Shown here: positions 1 to 7,494 of the stretch, piece after piece
Numbering within the stretch: position 1 is the first letter of the stretch
Layout of the letters: the number at the start of each line of letters is the position of its first letter
Assembly (NCBI GenBank): GCA_003645915.1
Contig: QNDG01000044.1
Coordinates: 1 to 7,802 of the forward strand
Direction: 5' to 3'
DNA: 7,802 nucleotides
From: Candidatus Zhuqueibacterota bacterium
GTDB taxonomy: Bacteria > Zhuqueibacterota > QNDG01
Translations under genes and position numbers: made by a program
Notes under the pieces: generated by a model
What the model saw: only the letters and a program-made list of their open reading frames with translations
What the model was told of the DNA's origin: nothing
Database searches by the model: none

Positions 1-2237
1 TAATAGTAGTATGAACCGTACATCCTGTTAATATCAATACCAATTACAAGGACACCGAGAAATTCAGCATTTACATTATTAAGAAGTATTTTGGCTCTTG
101 TTAATGCATCATCCTTTGTAGTCCCGGATTTTACAACCAAAATAACTCCGTCCAACATGGCAGATAAGACAGCAGCATCTGTTACTGCAATTACAGGCGG
201 GCTGTCAAATATAACCATACCAAATTTGGAATTAACATCTTTTAAAAATTTCTCCATAGCTTCCGAAGCAAGAAGCTCCGAAGGATTAGGAGGAAGAACT
301 CCTGCTGTAAGCAGTTGAAGATTATCTATTTCAGTATCTCTTACAGCATCACTAAGGTTGACTTTTCCATAGAGAACATTTGTAAATCCCTCTCCTCTCT
401 GTACACCGAAAATTCCGTGCTGTACAGGCCTTCTGAGATCAGTATCAACAATAAGTGTTTTTACTCCCATTTGCGCAAAAGCAATTGCAAGATTTGCAGC
501 AGTTGTTGACTTTCCTTCCCCTGGCCCTGCGCTTGTTATTACAATAGTTTTAACAGGGTTATCAACTTTTGTGTATTGAACATTTGTTCTGAATGTTCTG
601 TAAGATTCCGATATAGGAGACTTTGGTTCAAAATGAGTAATGAGCCTTGATTTTATCTGTTTTGCCTCTCCGTTATTCCCGTTCAAAGAGTGAGCCAGGT
701 TCTTAGGTGAAATAAGAGGTACTGAACCAAGAACAGGAATCCCCCTTCTCTCCACTTCCTCTACTGTTTTTAAAGAAGTATCTAAATACTCCATTGTAAA
801 CACAATACCAAGGCCAAGTCCCAGACCGAGGAAAAAACCAAGAAGAAGATTCATCTTTTTCTTCGGACTTATGGGCCGCTCAGGAGGAGTTGCCCTGTCA
901 ACAATTCTGACAAGACCTATCTGCCCTGCCTCTGCAATACGGTTTTCTTCGTACTTTGTCCTAAGCATCATAAAAATATTGTTATTAACAGTAGCTTCTC
1001 TTGTAAGCCTTGCAAGTCTGAGACTTTTGTCAGGAAGTTTATTCAAACGCTTGTTGTACTGCCTGACAATTGATCTCAATTCTCTTGTTCTGGCTTTAAG
1101 GGCTGTATTCTCTGTTTCAAGAGTAAGAATATTTGTCAAAAGAGTTTCTGATACTGCCATAGGATTTAAGGATCCCATACCGGTTTCAATTATCTTTTTC
1201 TTCTCTTCAACAATTTTACTTTGAATACCTTTTAGTCTGCTCTCTTTTTCCTGCAAAAGACTCAAGTACTTTTTATTATCAGAAAGGCTTGAACTTTCAA
1301 TCTGCTGCCTGTAAGCTGCAATATCAGCAATAAGCTGTCCCATCTGTTTTTGCAGTTCTTCTATTACAGGGCTTGATAAATTTGAAGAAAGAAAGTTCTT
1401 TTTGTTCTCTCCAAGCTGTTCCTTTAAATACTCAAGTCTTTTCTCATTTGCCTGCAGATCTGTCTGAGCACTTCTGTACAAACTCTCAAATTGTGCAAGA
1501 TTTTGTATAAGCTGCTCTGTCTCTGCTGTTAAAGCTGTAACACCCTCTTTTTCCTTGTACTCTTTCAGCGCTTCTTCCGATACAGCCAGCTCCTTTTGTA
1601 CTTTTTCCAATTGCTCCTGCAAAAACTGGCGTACGCCTGTAACCTCGCTTCTCGATTCACTGACATCCAGTTCCCTGTAGGCTTCCATCCATGTATTTGC
1701 AATTAAAGCAGCTTCAAAAGGTGTTCCTGCTTTTGCTTTAAGTTCAATAATATCAGTATCTCTTTTTGGCAGAACTGTAATAACACCTTCTCTGAAATTT
1801 CTTACCAGATTATTAAAAGGCTCCGGCTCATTCTCATCACCCTTTTTAAACAGGGATAAAATTAAACCCATAAATGATTTTCGTTTGCTATCAGGTCCGT
1901 TACCCAGGACTTCAAGAGAATCTGCATACGGTGAATTCTGAAGCTTTTTAATAACCATTTCCGCAAGAGTTCTGCTTGTCAGAATTTCTCTCTGATTATT
2001 TATCATGGTCTCCTGCTTCATAAAGCTTCCTACATCAAAAAGCTGCTGCTGAACGCTTCCCTCCTGTTTAATCATTACCGTTGCAGAAGATTCATAAACA
2101 GGTTTTGCAGTAAAAGTAAAATATATTGTAGATATCATAACAGCGAGAAATGAGATTATAATTATCCATCTCCCGCGATAAATAATTGAAAGATAATCCT
2201 GCAGTGTCAGCTGTTGTTCTTCCTGAAAATTTTCCAA
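1..2237 (-). CDS. Polysaccharide co-polymerase / tyrosine autokinase (GumC/Wzc-like BY-kinase), 3' end cut by window edge
   Basis: This inner-membrane protein of the Wzz/Wzc/GumC type would control chain length and export of an exopolysaccharide or capsule, cycling through autophosphorylation of C-terminal tyrosines. I translated it by hand as one uninterrupted frame of 745 visible codons. In order it shows a Wzz-type N-terminus, a first membrane segment (about 24-41), a long Glu/Lys/Gln-rich coiled-coil periplasmic region (about 200-420), a GNVR-like stretch ('LTREATVNNN', about 411-420), the proline motif 'PPERPISPKKK' and a second membrane segment (about 462-480). The cytoplasmic kinase follows: 'ESYRTFRTN', Walker A 'GPGEGKS' (571-577, Lys576), Walker A' 'LIVDTDLRRP' (Asp598, Asp600) and Walker B 'VIFDSPP' (Asp678). 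The last visible residues, 'YGSYYY' (740-745), are a tyrosine cluster, so very little is missing. The TTG start is chosen because AGAGGAG lies 8 nt upstream and the first in-frame ATG is inside the first membrane segment. Capsule versus exopolysaccharide substrate cannot be decided from this window. Confidence 0.93.
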   Translation of the reverse strand, partial: MENFQEEQQLTLQDYLSIIYRGRWIIIISFLAVMISTIYFTFTAKPVYESSATVMIKQEGSVQQQLFDVGSFMKQETMINNQREILTSRTLAEMVIKKLQNSPYADSLEVLGNGPDSKRKSFMGLILSLFKKGDENEPEPFNNLVRNFREGVITVLPKRDTDIIELKAKAGTPFEAALIANTWMEAYRELDVSESRSEVTGVRQFLQEQLEKVQKELAVSEEALKEYKEKEGVTALTAETEQLIQNLAQFESLYRSAQTDLQANEKRLEYLKEQLGENKKNFLSSNLSSPVIEELQKQMGQLIADIAAYRQQIESSSLSDNKKYLSLLQEKESRLKGIQSKIVEEKKKIIETGMGSLNPMAVSETLLTNILTLETENTALKARTRELRSIVRQYNKRLNKLPDKSLRLARLTREATVNNNIFMMLRTKYEENRIAEAGQIGLVRIVDRATPPERPISPKKKMNLLLGFFLGLGLGLGIVFTMEYLDTSLKTVEEVERRGIPVLGSVPLISPKNLAHSLNGNNGEAKQIKSRLITHFEPKSPISESYRTFRTNVQYTKVDNPVKTIVITSAGPGEGKSTTAANLAIAFAQMGVKTLIVDTDLRRPVQHGIFGVQRGEGFTNVLYGKVNLSDAVRDTEIDNLQLLTAGVLPPNPSELLASEAMEKFLKDVNSKFGMVIFDSPPVIAVTDAAVLSAMLDGVILVVKSGTTKDDALTRAKILLNNVNAEFLGVLVIGIDINRMYGSYYY

Positions 2238-2245
2238 GAGATTAA

Positions 2246-2252
2246 CTCCTCT
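2246..2252 (-). promoter_or_regulatory. Ribosome binding site fixing the TTG start of the kinase gene
   Basis: The minus strand reads AGAGGAG, then 8 nt, then TTG. No in-frame ATG or GTG with comparable spacing exists nearby, and the next in-frame ATG (codon 34) would delete part of the first membrane helix. The site therefore decides the start codon. Confidence 0.75.
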
Positions 2253-2320
2253 GTATTTTTCAATGTTTTAAGGCTTTATTTATTAATTGGAATAACTTAA
2301 ATGTTAATATTAGTGCAATT

Positions 2321-2349
2321 TTTATACCAGATATAATAGCCATTGTTAA
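2321..2349 (-). promoter_or_regulatory. Predicted sigma70-type promoter for the tyrosine kinase gene
   Basis: On the minus strand, TTAACA (2344-2349) is followed by a 17-bp spacer and TATAAA (2321-2326), preceded by an extended -10 TGG. Both hexamers match the consensus at 5 of 6 positions. Transcription would start near 2314, giving a leader of about 75 nt before the TTG codon. It is the best candidate in the AT-rich 223-bp gap between lolA and the kinase. The gap has no gene, and I saw no convincing terminator for the upstream operon in it. Confidence 0.5.
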
Positions 2350-2460
2350 ATACTGTATAAATAACGTAATATCAAATACTTAGAAATAGCATATCTGCAA
2401 ACAGGCATTAAAAGAATGATAAATTTATGTCGCAAATACTCTACAACTGTACACTTTTTC

Positions 2461-3102
2461 TTACAGTGTCCTCAAATCAATCACCTGCACGTGTTCAGGA
2501 ACAGAAAAGATGAAATCTCTGTCTGTTGTTTCAATCTCTGTTTTAATATCAAGTATAGTAAAAACAGTTGTATTATTGCTGAGATCTTTCTGCTCTATCC
2601 TCCTTGGAAAATATTCCTCCTTGTCAACCCACACAGTAAGTTCCGGAAAAAGCTTATCTCCCTTCTCATCTGTAAACTTAATAACCCAGCACTCTTTCCC
2701 GTTTATTTTTTCCGAACCCTTTAAAAACGACTGATAATCATTTGTATATGTAAGAAATATCTTTCTTGGTAAAAGAGTATTGTCATTTTTCTTAAGCTTA
2801 TCAATAACAACTCTTTTTGACGGTTTGCTGTAAGTCCATAAATTTTTCCCGTCAGATACAATTATCTGATCATCTGTAGTTACTTTAAACTTATCTTTGC
2901 CTTTAAGAAGAAGAACTCCGTTTGTTGAGTTTTTTTCACCTGTTAAACTCCACAAATAAGTTTCATTAAAAGTAATCTGCATAATGCCAAATTTATTAAA
3001 ATTTGATTCAATCTTTTTTATTATCTGATCCGGAGTCTCAGCTGCAATAACAAATGCAGACAGGGCAAAAACAAGATGCAGAACCGCTGCTTTTATCTTC
3101 AT
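2461..3102 (-). CDS. lolA: Outer-membrane lipoprotein carrier protein LolA
   Basis: This is the periplasmic chaperone that takes lipoproteins released by the LolCDE ABC transporter and carries them to the outer membrane. The 213-residue length is normal for LolA. A signal peptide is visible: 'MKIK', a hydrophobic core to about residue 19, then an 'IAA' cleavage site before 'ETPDQ' at about 20-22. No lipobox cysteine is present, so the mature protein should be soluble. The mature part shows LolA-typical features: 'GVLLLKGKDKFKV' (62-74), 'SDGKNLWTY' (83-91), 'LTVWVDKEEYFPRRIE' (155-170) and the C-terminal 'DFIFSVPEHVQVID' (196-209). Its start codon overlaps the ftsK stop (ATGA), and a strong GGAGGGAG lies inside the end of ftsK, so translation is probably coupled to ftsK. 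LolA directly after ftsK is an arrangement I know from FCB bacteria. No LolB or LolCDE gene is in view. Confidence 0.9.
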   Translation of the reverse strand: MKIKAAVLHLVFALSAFVIAAETPDQIIKKIESNFNKFGIMQITFNETYLWSLTGEKNSTNGVLLLKGKDKFKVTTDDQIIVSDGKNLWTYSKPSKRVVIDKLKKNDNTLLPRKIFLTYTNDYQSFLKGSEKINGKECWVIKFTDEKGDKLFPELTVWVDKEEYFPRRIEQKDLSNNTTVFTILDIKTEIETTDRDFIFSVPEHVQVIDLRTL

Positions 3103-5417
3103 AATTCCGGGTCTCCCTCCGATTTAAAATCATTTTGTTCCATTTCTGCAAGCTGTTCCTCATCAATCAAAACTTCTCTTGCTTTGCTTCCGTCATAAGG
3201 GCCTACAATACCTGCATCTTCAAGCTCATCAATAAGTCTGCCTGCTCTTGCATATCCTATCCGCAGTCTTCTCTGCAAAAGCGATGCTGATCCCTGCTGG
3301 TGCCTTACAACCAGTCTGGCAGCTTCTCTGAAAAGCTCATCTCTGTCATAAGCTCCTGCCTCTGCTCGTGATGTTGAAGCCTGAACATCTGCTGAAATTT
3401 TATACTCGCTGCCTGCAGGCTGCTGCATTACAAAATTAACAATATTCCGTACTTCATTTGCAGTAATAAAGGCACCGTGTATTCTTATTGGCTCAGGTTC
3501 TCTGGGATGCAGAAACAGCATGTCTCCTCTTCCCAAAAGCTTTTCCGCGCCGTTTCTGTCCAGAATTGTTCTGGAATCTGTTTTTGATGTTACTGCAAAT
3601 GCAATTCTTGACGGGAAATTTGCTTTTATCACTCCTGTTATCACATCCACTGACGGACGCTGTGTGGCAAGTATCAGATGAATTCCCACTGCTCTTGCCA
3701 TCTGCGCAAGCCGCGCTATAGGCTCTTCAATATCTCTTGCTGCTGTTATCATCAAATCTGCAAGCTCATCAACAATTACAACAATATACGGGAGCCTGTT
3801 AAGTTTTGATCCGTCTTCTTTAAGTATTTTACCTTGCTCCACAGCAGAATTAAAATCGTCAATATTCCGGACATTTGCCTTTGCAAGAAGCCTGTATCTT
3901 CTGTCCATCTCTTTTTCAAGGCCTTTTAATACTGCAACAGCATTCCCCGGAGTTGTAATCACGTCTTCCTGCAGAGCGTCAAGAGACATCAGGTGGTGTC
4001 TCTTTAATTTTTTATAAAAAGCAAGCTCAAGTTTTTTGGGATCAATAAGAATAAGCTTTACATCTTCCGGAGAAGCTTTGTAAAGCAGACTGACAATTAT
4101 GGCATTAAGGCATACTGATTTGCCGGAGCCTGTTGCACCTGCAACAAGAAGATGCGGCAAAAGAGAAAGATCTGTTACAACAGGTTTTCCGTCTATTGAT
4201 CTGCCCAGAGCAATTGTAAGTTTTGACTTTGATTGGCGGAACTCTTTTGATCCAATAATTGATTTTAAATCCACAAGTGCAGGTTTATCATTTGGCACTT
4301 CTATACCTACTGCGGCCTTACCGGGAATAGGAGCAACAACTCGCACATGTTTTGCTCTTAAATACAAAGCCAGCTCATCCTGACATCCTACAAACTTGCT
4401 TATTTTCACTCCGGGTGCAGGTGCCACCTCAAATCTTGTTATTACAGGGCCAGGCCTTACACCAACAACAGAGCCTCTGACGTCAAATTCACCCAGTTTT
4501 TCCTCAATGAACTTTGCTTTTTCCAAAAGAGCTTCTTTGCTTATTTCAATACGGTTCTCATCCGAATACATAAGCAAATCAAGAGGAGGAAACATGTAAG
4601 GGCCCTTTGCAGCTGTTTTCTGAACAGCAGGAGTTTGAGTACCCTGCCCCTGAGCTTGAGCCTGCATTTTTCCCGGAACAATGCGGGGTTCCTGTCTCTT
4701 TTGCGCTGCAGAAACAGAAGGTTTTTCCAAGAGTTCGTTCTGAACATCAGGTTTAACCTGTCCGGTTACAGGTCTGTTCTGATCCGGCTGTTCAATTTTT
4801 ATTTTAGGTTTAGCCTGCTTTTTCTGACCAATACCTGACTGCTCTTTGCTTTTAAAACTATTAATCAGATTTTCCAGTTCCTGCCTGAATCCCAGAACTG
4901 CCTCCCGCATACTCCACGATGTAGCTGTTACAAGAAACAGCACCATAAATGTTATAAGTACAACAACGCTTCCTGCAATACCGAGATATCTGCTTAAATA
5001 ATCTGCAACAAACGCACCGAGAAGTCCGCTTAATTTAAATCCGTAACTTGTACCTGTATCGGAAACAGCTTCAGGCATTGCAAGTGCTGTTGATAAAAAC
5101 AGGCCGAGAGAAAGCATATAAACCGATATTCTGAAAAAGGGCTTGAACGGCTTAACAAGAAATATGTTCCATCCCAAAAGAAAAAGTAAAAACGGAATAA
5201 TCAGGCATGAATAACCGATTGTATATACATAAAGATAATGACTGAGCCAGGAACCCGCAAGACCAAGCCAGTTTTTTATTGCAGCAGGATTTCCGCTGTT
5301 GGGAAAATCTTCCGGATTATACGATACAAGGCCAAGGAAAATAAGCAGAGCAAAAGCCATAATAAGAATTCCCAGAGCTTCCTGTTTTGTATCGTCTGTT
5401 TTTGATTTTCTTGCCAT
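3099..5417 (-). CDS. ftsK: DNA translocase FtsK (FtsK/SpoIIIE family)
   Basis: FtsK is a septum-anchored, ATP-driven DNA pump that clears and aligns chromosome ends at division and activates XerCD at dif. The 772-residue protein is complete. The N-terminal membrane domain has hydrophobic segments at about 13-33, 65-87, 97-114 and 147-167. A short linker rich in Gln, Pro and Lys follows (about 185-275, with a 'QAQAQGQGTQT' stretch), far shorter than the E. coli linker. The alpha/beta motor shows Walker A 'GATGSGKS' (427-434, Lys433), 'LILIDPKKLEL' (455-465), Walker B 'YIVVIVDELADLM' (Asp550, Glu551) and 'LILATQRPSVDVITG' (581-595). The C-terminal gamma winged helix, which reads polarity motifs in DNA, is intact at about 690-752 ('SASLLQRRLRIGYARAGRLI'). 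The ATG lies 19 bp after comB. Only a weak GGA precedes it, so translation may depend on upstream ribosomes. The identity is secure. Confidence 0.97.
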   Translation of the reverse strand: MARKSKTDDTKQEALGILIMAFALLIFLGLVSYNPEDFPNSGNPAAIKNWLGLAGSWLSHYLYVYTIGYSCLIIPFLLFLLGWNIFLVKPFKPFFRISVYMLSLGLFLSTALAMPEAVSDTGTSYGFKLSGLLGAFVADYLSRYLGIAGSVVVLITFMVLFLVTATSWSMREAVLGFRQELENLINSFKSKEQSGIGQKKQAKPKIKIEQPDQNRPVTGQVKPDVQNELLEKPSVSAAQKRQEPRIVPGKMQAQAQGQGTQTPAVQKTAAKGPYMFPPLDLLMYSDENRIEISKEALLEKAKFIEEKLGEFDVRGSVVGVRPGPVITRFEVAPAPGVKISKFVGCQDELALYLRAKHVRVVAPIPGKAAVGIEVPNDKPALVDLKSIIGSKEFRQSKSKLTIALGRSIDGKPVVTDLSLLPHLLVAGATGSGKSVCLNAIIVSLLYKASPEDVKLILIDPKKLELAFYKKLKRHHLMSLDALQEDVITTPGNAVAVLKGLEKEMDRRYRLLAKANVRNIDDFNSAVEQGKILKEDGSKLNRLPYIVVIVDELADLMITAARDIEEPIARLAQMARAVGIHLILATQRPSVDVITGVIKANFPSRIAFAVTSKTDSRTILDRNGAEKLLGRGDMLFLHPREPEPIRIHGAFITANEVRNIVNFVMQQPAGSEYKISADVQASTSRAEAGAYDRDELFREAARLVVRHQQGSASLLQRRLRIGYARAGRLIDELEDAGIVGPYDGSKAREVLIDEEQLAEMEQNDFKSEGDPEL
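3113..3120 (-). promoter_or_regulatory. Ribosome binding site of lolA, embedded in the end of ftsK
   Basis: The minus strand reads GGAGGGAG, ending 10 nt before the lolA ATG at 3102. It lies within the last codons of ftsK and is the strongest Shine-Dalgarno sequence in the operon. It supports independent or coupled initiation at the ATGA overlap (3099-3102). Confidence 0.65.
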
Positions 5418-5436
5418 ATAAAATTATCCGTTCAAT

Positions 5437-6156
5437 TTATAGAATAATTGCATTGTTTTGTAAAACCGGAAGTACATTAACCGAATCAACTTTTAATGCA
5501 AATTCAACATCTCTCTCAAAACCGGCATTAATAAGATTTCCGGCATGTACTGATGATTTTACACTGCTCTCTATGCTGTTTTTATTTTGCTCATACAGCA
5601 TGTATGCAGCTGCCGCACTGTCGCCTGCATATGCGACAGACTGCTTATTTTTAAAAACCCGGCTTAACACCATGCCTGCAAATAAAGAATCTTCAAGACT
5701 GAACCTGCCGTTGTTACCTGCACATGCAATAATAAAATCCTTATCCAGGTAAAGAATCCGGTTTACAACTAAGCTTACATTTATAAAACCGCCTATAAGC
5801 GTATCCACGGAATTCCGTAACATGCTTAACACTCTTGTGCCGTTTGTAGTTGTAAAAAGAACTGTTTTACCTTTTACTGCCTGCTCCGTATATTCCAGCG
5901 GAGAGTTTCCAAGGTCAAACCCCGGTATTCTGACTGAATTTCTCTCTCCGCATAAAATAACTTCGTTCTCTTTATACTCTTTTGAAGCCGTAAACACCGC
6001 AGCAGGCTCTTCAAAAGGGGCAACTTTTCCCGCTCCGTTGTGCAAAGCAGTTATAATTGTTGTTGTGGCTCTTAAAATATCCGCAACAACAACTGTTTCC
6101 CTTCCTGTATAGATCTTTTTTAAATCTTCAGGGAAAAGAGCTACACCCGCTTTCAT
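5437..6156 (-). CDS. comB: ComB-family 2-phosphosulfolactate phosphatase
   Basis: Characterised ComB is a Mg2+-dependent phosphatase (EC 3.1.3.71) that converts (2R)-phosphosulfolactate to sulfolactate, a step in archaeal coenzyme M synthesis. The 239-residue length fits the family. Visible signatures are 'VVVADILRATTTIITAL' (22-38), 'CGERNSVRIPGFDLGNSP' (69-86), 'FTTTNGTRVL' (101-110), 'ACAGNNGRFSLEDSLFAG' (144-161) and the late 'GFERDVEFAL' (212-221). No signal peptide is seen, so it should be cytosolic. It sits 19 bp after gcvT and 19 bp before ftsK on the same strand, with no good Shine-Dalgarno (only a purine-rich 'gaaaagtaaag'). No phosphosulfolactate synthase (comA) or sulfolactate dehydrogenase (comC) is visible. 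Family membership is clear, but the true substrate in this bacterium is uncertain: it could be sulfolactate metabolism or another phospho-ester. Confidence 0.9.
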   Translation of the reverse strand: MKAGVALFPEDLKKIYTGRETVVVADILRATTTIITALHNGAGKVAPFEEPAAVFTASKEYKENEVILCGERNSVRIPGFDLGNSPLEYTEQAVKGKTVLFTTTNGTRVLSMLRNSVDTLIGGFINVSLVVNRILYLDKDFIIACAGNNGRFSLEDSLFAGMVLSRVFKNKQSVAYAGDSAAAAYMLYEQNKNSIESSVKSSVHAGNLINAGFERDVEFALKVDSVNVLPVLQNNAIIL

Positions 6157-6175
6157 GCTTTACTTTTCATACATT

Positions 6176-7303
6176 TTAAAGAAATTCAGCCATTTTCTTT
6201 CTCGCTGTACCTGGTACAAGAGGAATCTCTTTTGTAACACCTCTCATTGCCGGCTGTTTTTCATCTCTTTTAAATTCCAGTTCTGTTTCAGGCTCAAGTT
6301 GTTTATTGACAAGAACAAAGCCTATGGGGCTGTTTTCAAGTGTTGGTGAAATTACTCCGCTCAGTACTGTACCAATTTCCGAACTCTGATGAAAAACCTT
6401 ATATCCAGGCATTGCCTTTCTTCTTCCCTCAAGAATAAAACCGTAGACATACTCATGTTTCCCGTTTTCCCTTGCAGAAACAATCGCCTGTTTGCCTATA
6501 AAATCGTGCTCTGAGTCCAGTACAAACTCCCACGGATGCCCAACTGCAACTCTGTCAGGATGAAGTTCATGACCGTGAAGTGGAAGACCTGCTTCTGTTC
6601 TTAAAGTATCTCTTGCCCCAAGACCGCACGGAAGAATCCCAAACTCCTTACCTTCCTCAAGTAAAAAATTCCACAGTTTTGATGCGTTCTCAACATCTGT
6701 ATATAATTCAAATCCGATCTCGCCTGTATATCCTGTTCTTGATACCAGTACTTTCATTCCGTTAATATCAACATCAGAAGCAAACCGGAAAAACTTTAAT
6801 CCTGCAATTATCTCTTTATCTGAAATTTTTGCAAGAAGTTTCGGTGCATTCGGCCCCTGAACATCTATTTTTGCAGTCTGATCACTGATATTTTTCAATT
6901 CTACGCCAGAAGGTGCATTTTTCTTAAGCCACTCAAAATCTCCTTCTATTCCTCCTGCATTAACAACCAGCATCCAGTGATCCTCGGAAAATCTGTATAT
7001 AATGCAGTCGTCAATAACTCCGCCTCTTTCATTAAGCAAAAAATTGTACATTGCTCTGTTGTCAGTAAGTTTCCAGACTTTGTTGCAAAGAAGGTTTTCA
7101 ACAAAACTCTTTGATCCCGGGCCTGAAATATCAAATTCGCCCATATGGCAAATGTCAAAAAGCCCTACTTTCTGTCTGGTCGCGTGGTGTTCTTCAACCT
7201 GGCCGGTTGGATACCATAACGGCATAATCCAGCCCGCAAAATCACTCATTTTTCCACCAAGCTTAAGGTGTTCATCGTACAATACGGTTTTTTTAGGTTC
7301 CAC
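6176..7303 (-). CDS. gcvT: Glycine cleavage system T protein (aminomethyltransferase)
   Basis: GcvT (EC 2.1.2.10) transfers the methylene group from the aminomethyl-lipoyl arm of GcvH to tetrahydrofolate, releasing ammonia and 5,10-methylene-THF in the cytosol. The 375-residue length is normal. Diagnostic stretches are 'LYDEHLKLGGKMSDFAGW' (8-25), 'GGVIDDCIIYR' (94-104) with the aspartate pair matching the catalytic Asp of E. coli GcvT, 'SRTGYTGEIGFEL' (188-200), 'GLGARDTLRTEAGLPLHGHEL' split across 227-247, 'FIGKQAI' (268-274) and the late 'SPTLENSPIGFV' (319-330). The RTGYTGE and LGARDTLR motifs favour true GcvT over YgfZ or dimethylglycine dehydrogenase relatives. The start is GTG at 7303: a GAGGAG lies just upstream and the N-terminus matches the family with no extension. 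It is the first gene of the cluster with comB, ftsK and lolA. gcvH and gcvP are not nearby. Confidence 0.96.
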   Translation of the reverse strand: MEPKKTVLYDEHLKLGGKMSDFAGWIMPLWYPTGQVEEHHATRQKVGLFDICHMGEFDISGPGSKSFVENLLCNKVWKLTDNRAMYNFLLNERGGVIDDCIIYRFSEDHWMLVVNAGGIEGDFEWLKKNAPSGVELKNISDQTAKIDVQGPNAPKLLAKISDKEIIAGLKFFRFASDVDINGMKVLVSRTGYTGEIGFELYTDVENASKLWNFLLEEGKEFGILPCGLGARDTLRTEAGLPLHGHELHPDRVAVGHPWEFVLDSEHDFIGKQAIVSARENGKHEYVYGFILEGRRKAMPGYKVFHQSSEIGTVLSGVISPTLENSPIGFVLVNKQLEPETELEFKRDEKQPAMRGVTKEIPLVPGTARKKMAEFL

Positions 7304-7306
7304 AAT

Positions 7307-7312
7307 CTCCTC
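7307..7312 (-). promoter_or_regulatory. Ribosome binding site supporting the GTG start of gcvT
   Basis: The minus strand reads GAGGAG, then ATT, then GTG. The 3-nt spacing is shorter than usual. No ATG, GTG or TTG at better spacing preserves the conserved N-terminus, since the next in-frame TTG is codon 8. The GTG remains the best start, possibly at reduced efficiency. Confidence 0.6.
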
Positions 7313-7363
7313 GCTTTCTGATTGTTAACTGTTTATTACTATTTACCTCTTTATAAACCACTT

Positions 7364-7392
7364 TTTAAGAGCCCTTAAAGAAACACAGGGCT
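7364..7392 (-). other. Two overlapping, mutually exclusive small hairpins in the gcvT leader
   Basis: TTTAAG (7364-7369) pairs with CTTAAA (7374-7379) around a 4-nt loop. AGCCCT (7370-7375) can instead pair with AGGGCT (7387-7392). The second choice uses bases from the first stem, so both cannot form together. They lie between the predicted gcvT promoter and start codon. No T-run follows in the direction of transcription, so this is not a standard intrinsic terminator. Function is unknown and chance pairing in AT-rich DNA is possible. Confidence 0.35.
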
Positions 7393-7432
7393 TAAATTGC
7401 TTCGTATTTCTCACTGTAAAATATATCTGTTT

Positions 7433-7461
7433 AATTTATTGAAAAATATTATATTTGTCAA
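7433..7461 (-). promoter_or_regulatory. Predicted promoter of the gcvT-comB-ftsK-lolA operon
   Basis: On the minus strand, a perfect TTGACA (7456-7461) is followed by 17 bp and TAAATT (7433-7438, 4 of 6 to TATAAT). Transcription would start near 7426, leaving a leader of about 120 nt. The -35 box is only about 33 bp from the presumed end of the insertion sequence at 7495, so the promoter core is outside the element but sequence further upstream has been replaced by it. Confidence 0.5.
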
Positions 7462-7494
7462 TATCATTCTTACCTGATTACAGGAGATGGTAAA

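Noticed and set aside
871..1224. Plus-strand open frame of 117 codons
   Set aside because: It lies entirely antisense to the kinase gene, has no ribosome binding site and shows no family resemblance; it is a shadow of the coding strand.
1..2237. Possible frameshifted or broken gene, since no complete start-to-stop frame spans this region
   Set aside because: Codon-by-codon translation of the minus strand gives one open frame from TTG at 2237 to the window edge, with all kinase motifs in register. It is only cut by the edge.
2395..2465. Intrinsic terminator after lolA
   Set aside because: Only a 5-bp stem (acact/agtgt) around the stop codon was found, with no GC-rich stem and no following T-run. 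No terminator is called.
2416..2724. Plus-strand open frame of 102 codons starting in the intergenic gap and running into lolA
   Set aside because: It is mostly antisense to lolA, has no Shine-Dalgarno and its composition does not look like a protein family.
7361..7395. Terminator pointing right, towards the insertion sequence
   Set aside because: There is no plus-strand gene to its left to terminate, and neither hairpin is followed by a T-run on either strand.
7304..7430. Glycine riboswitch upstream of gcvT
   Set aside because: I looked for the conserved glycine aptamer core in the minus-strand leader and found none of its purine-rich internal-loop motifs; the leader is AT-rich with only small hairpins.
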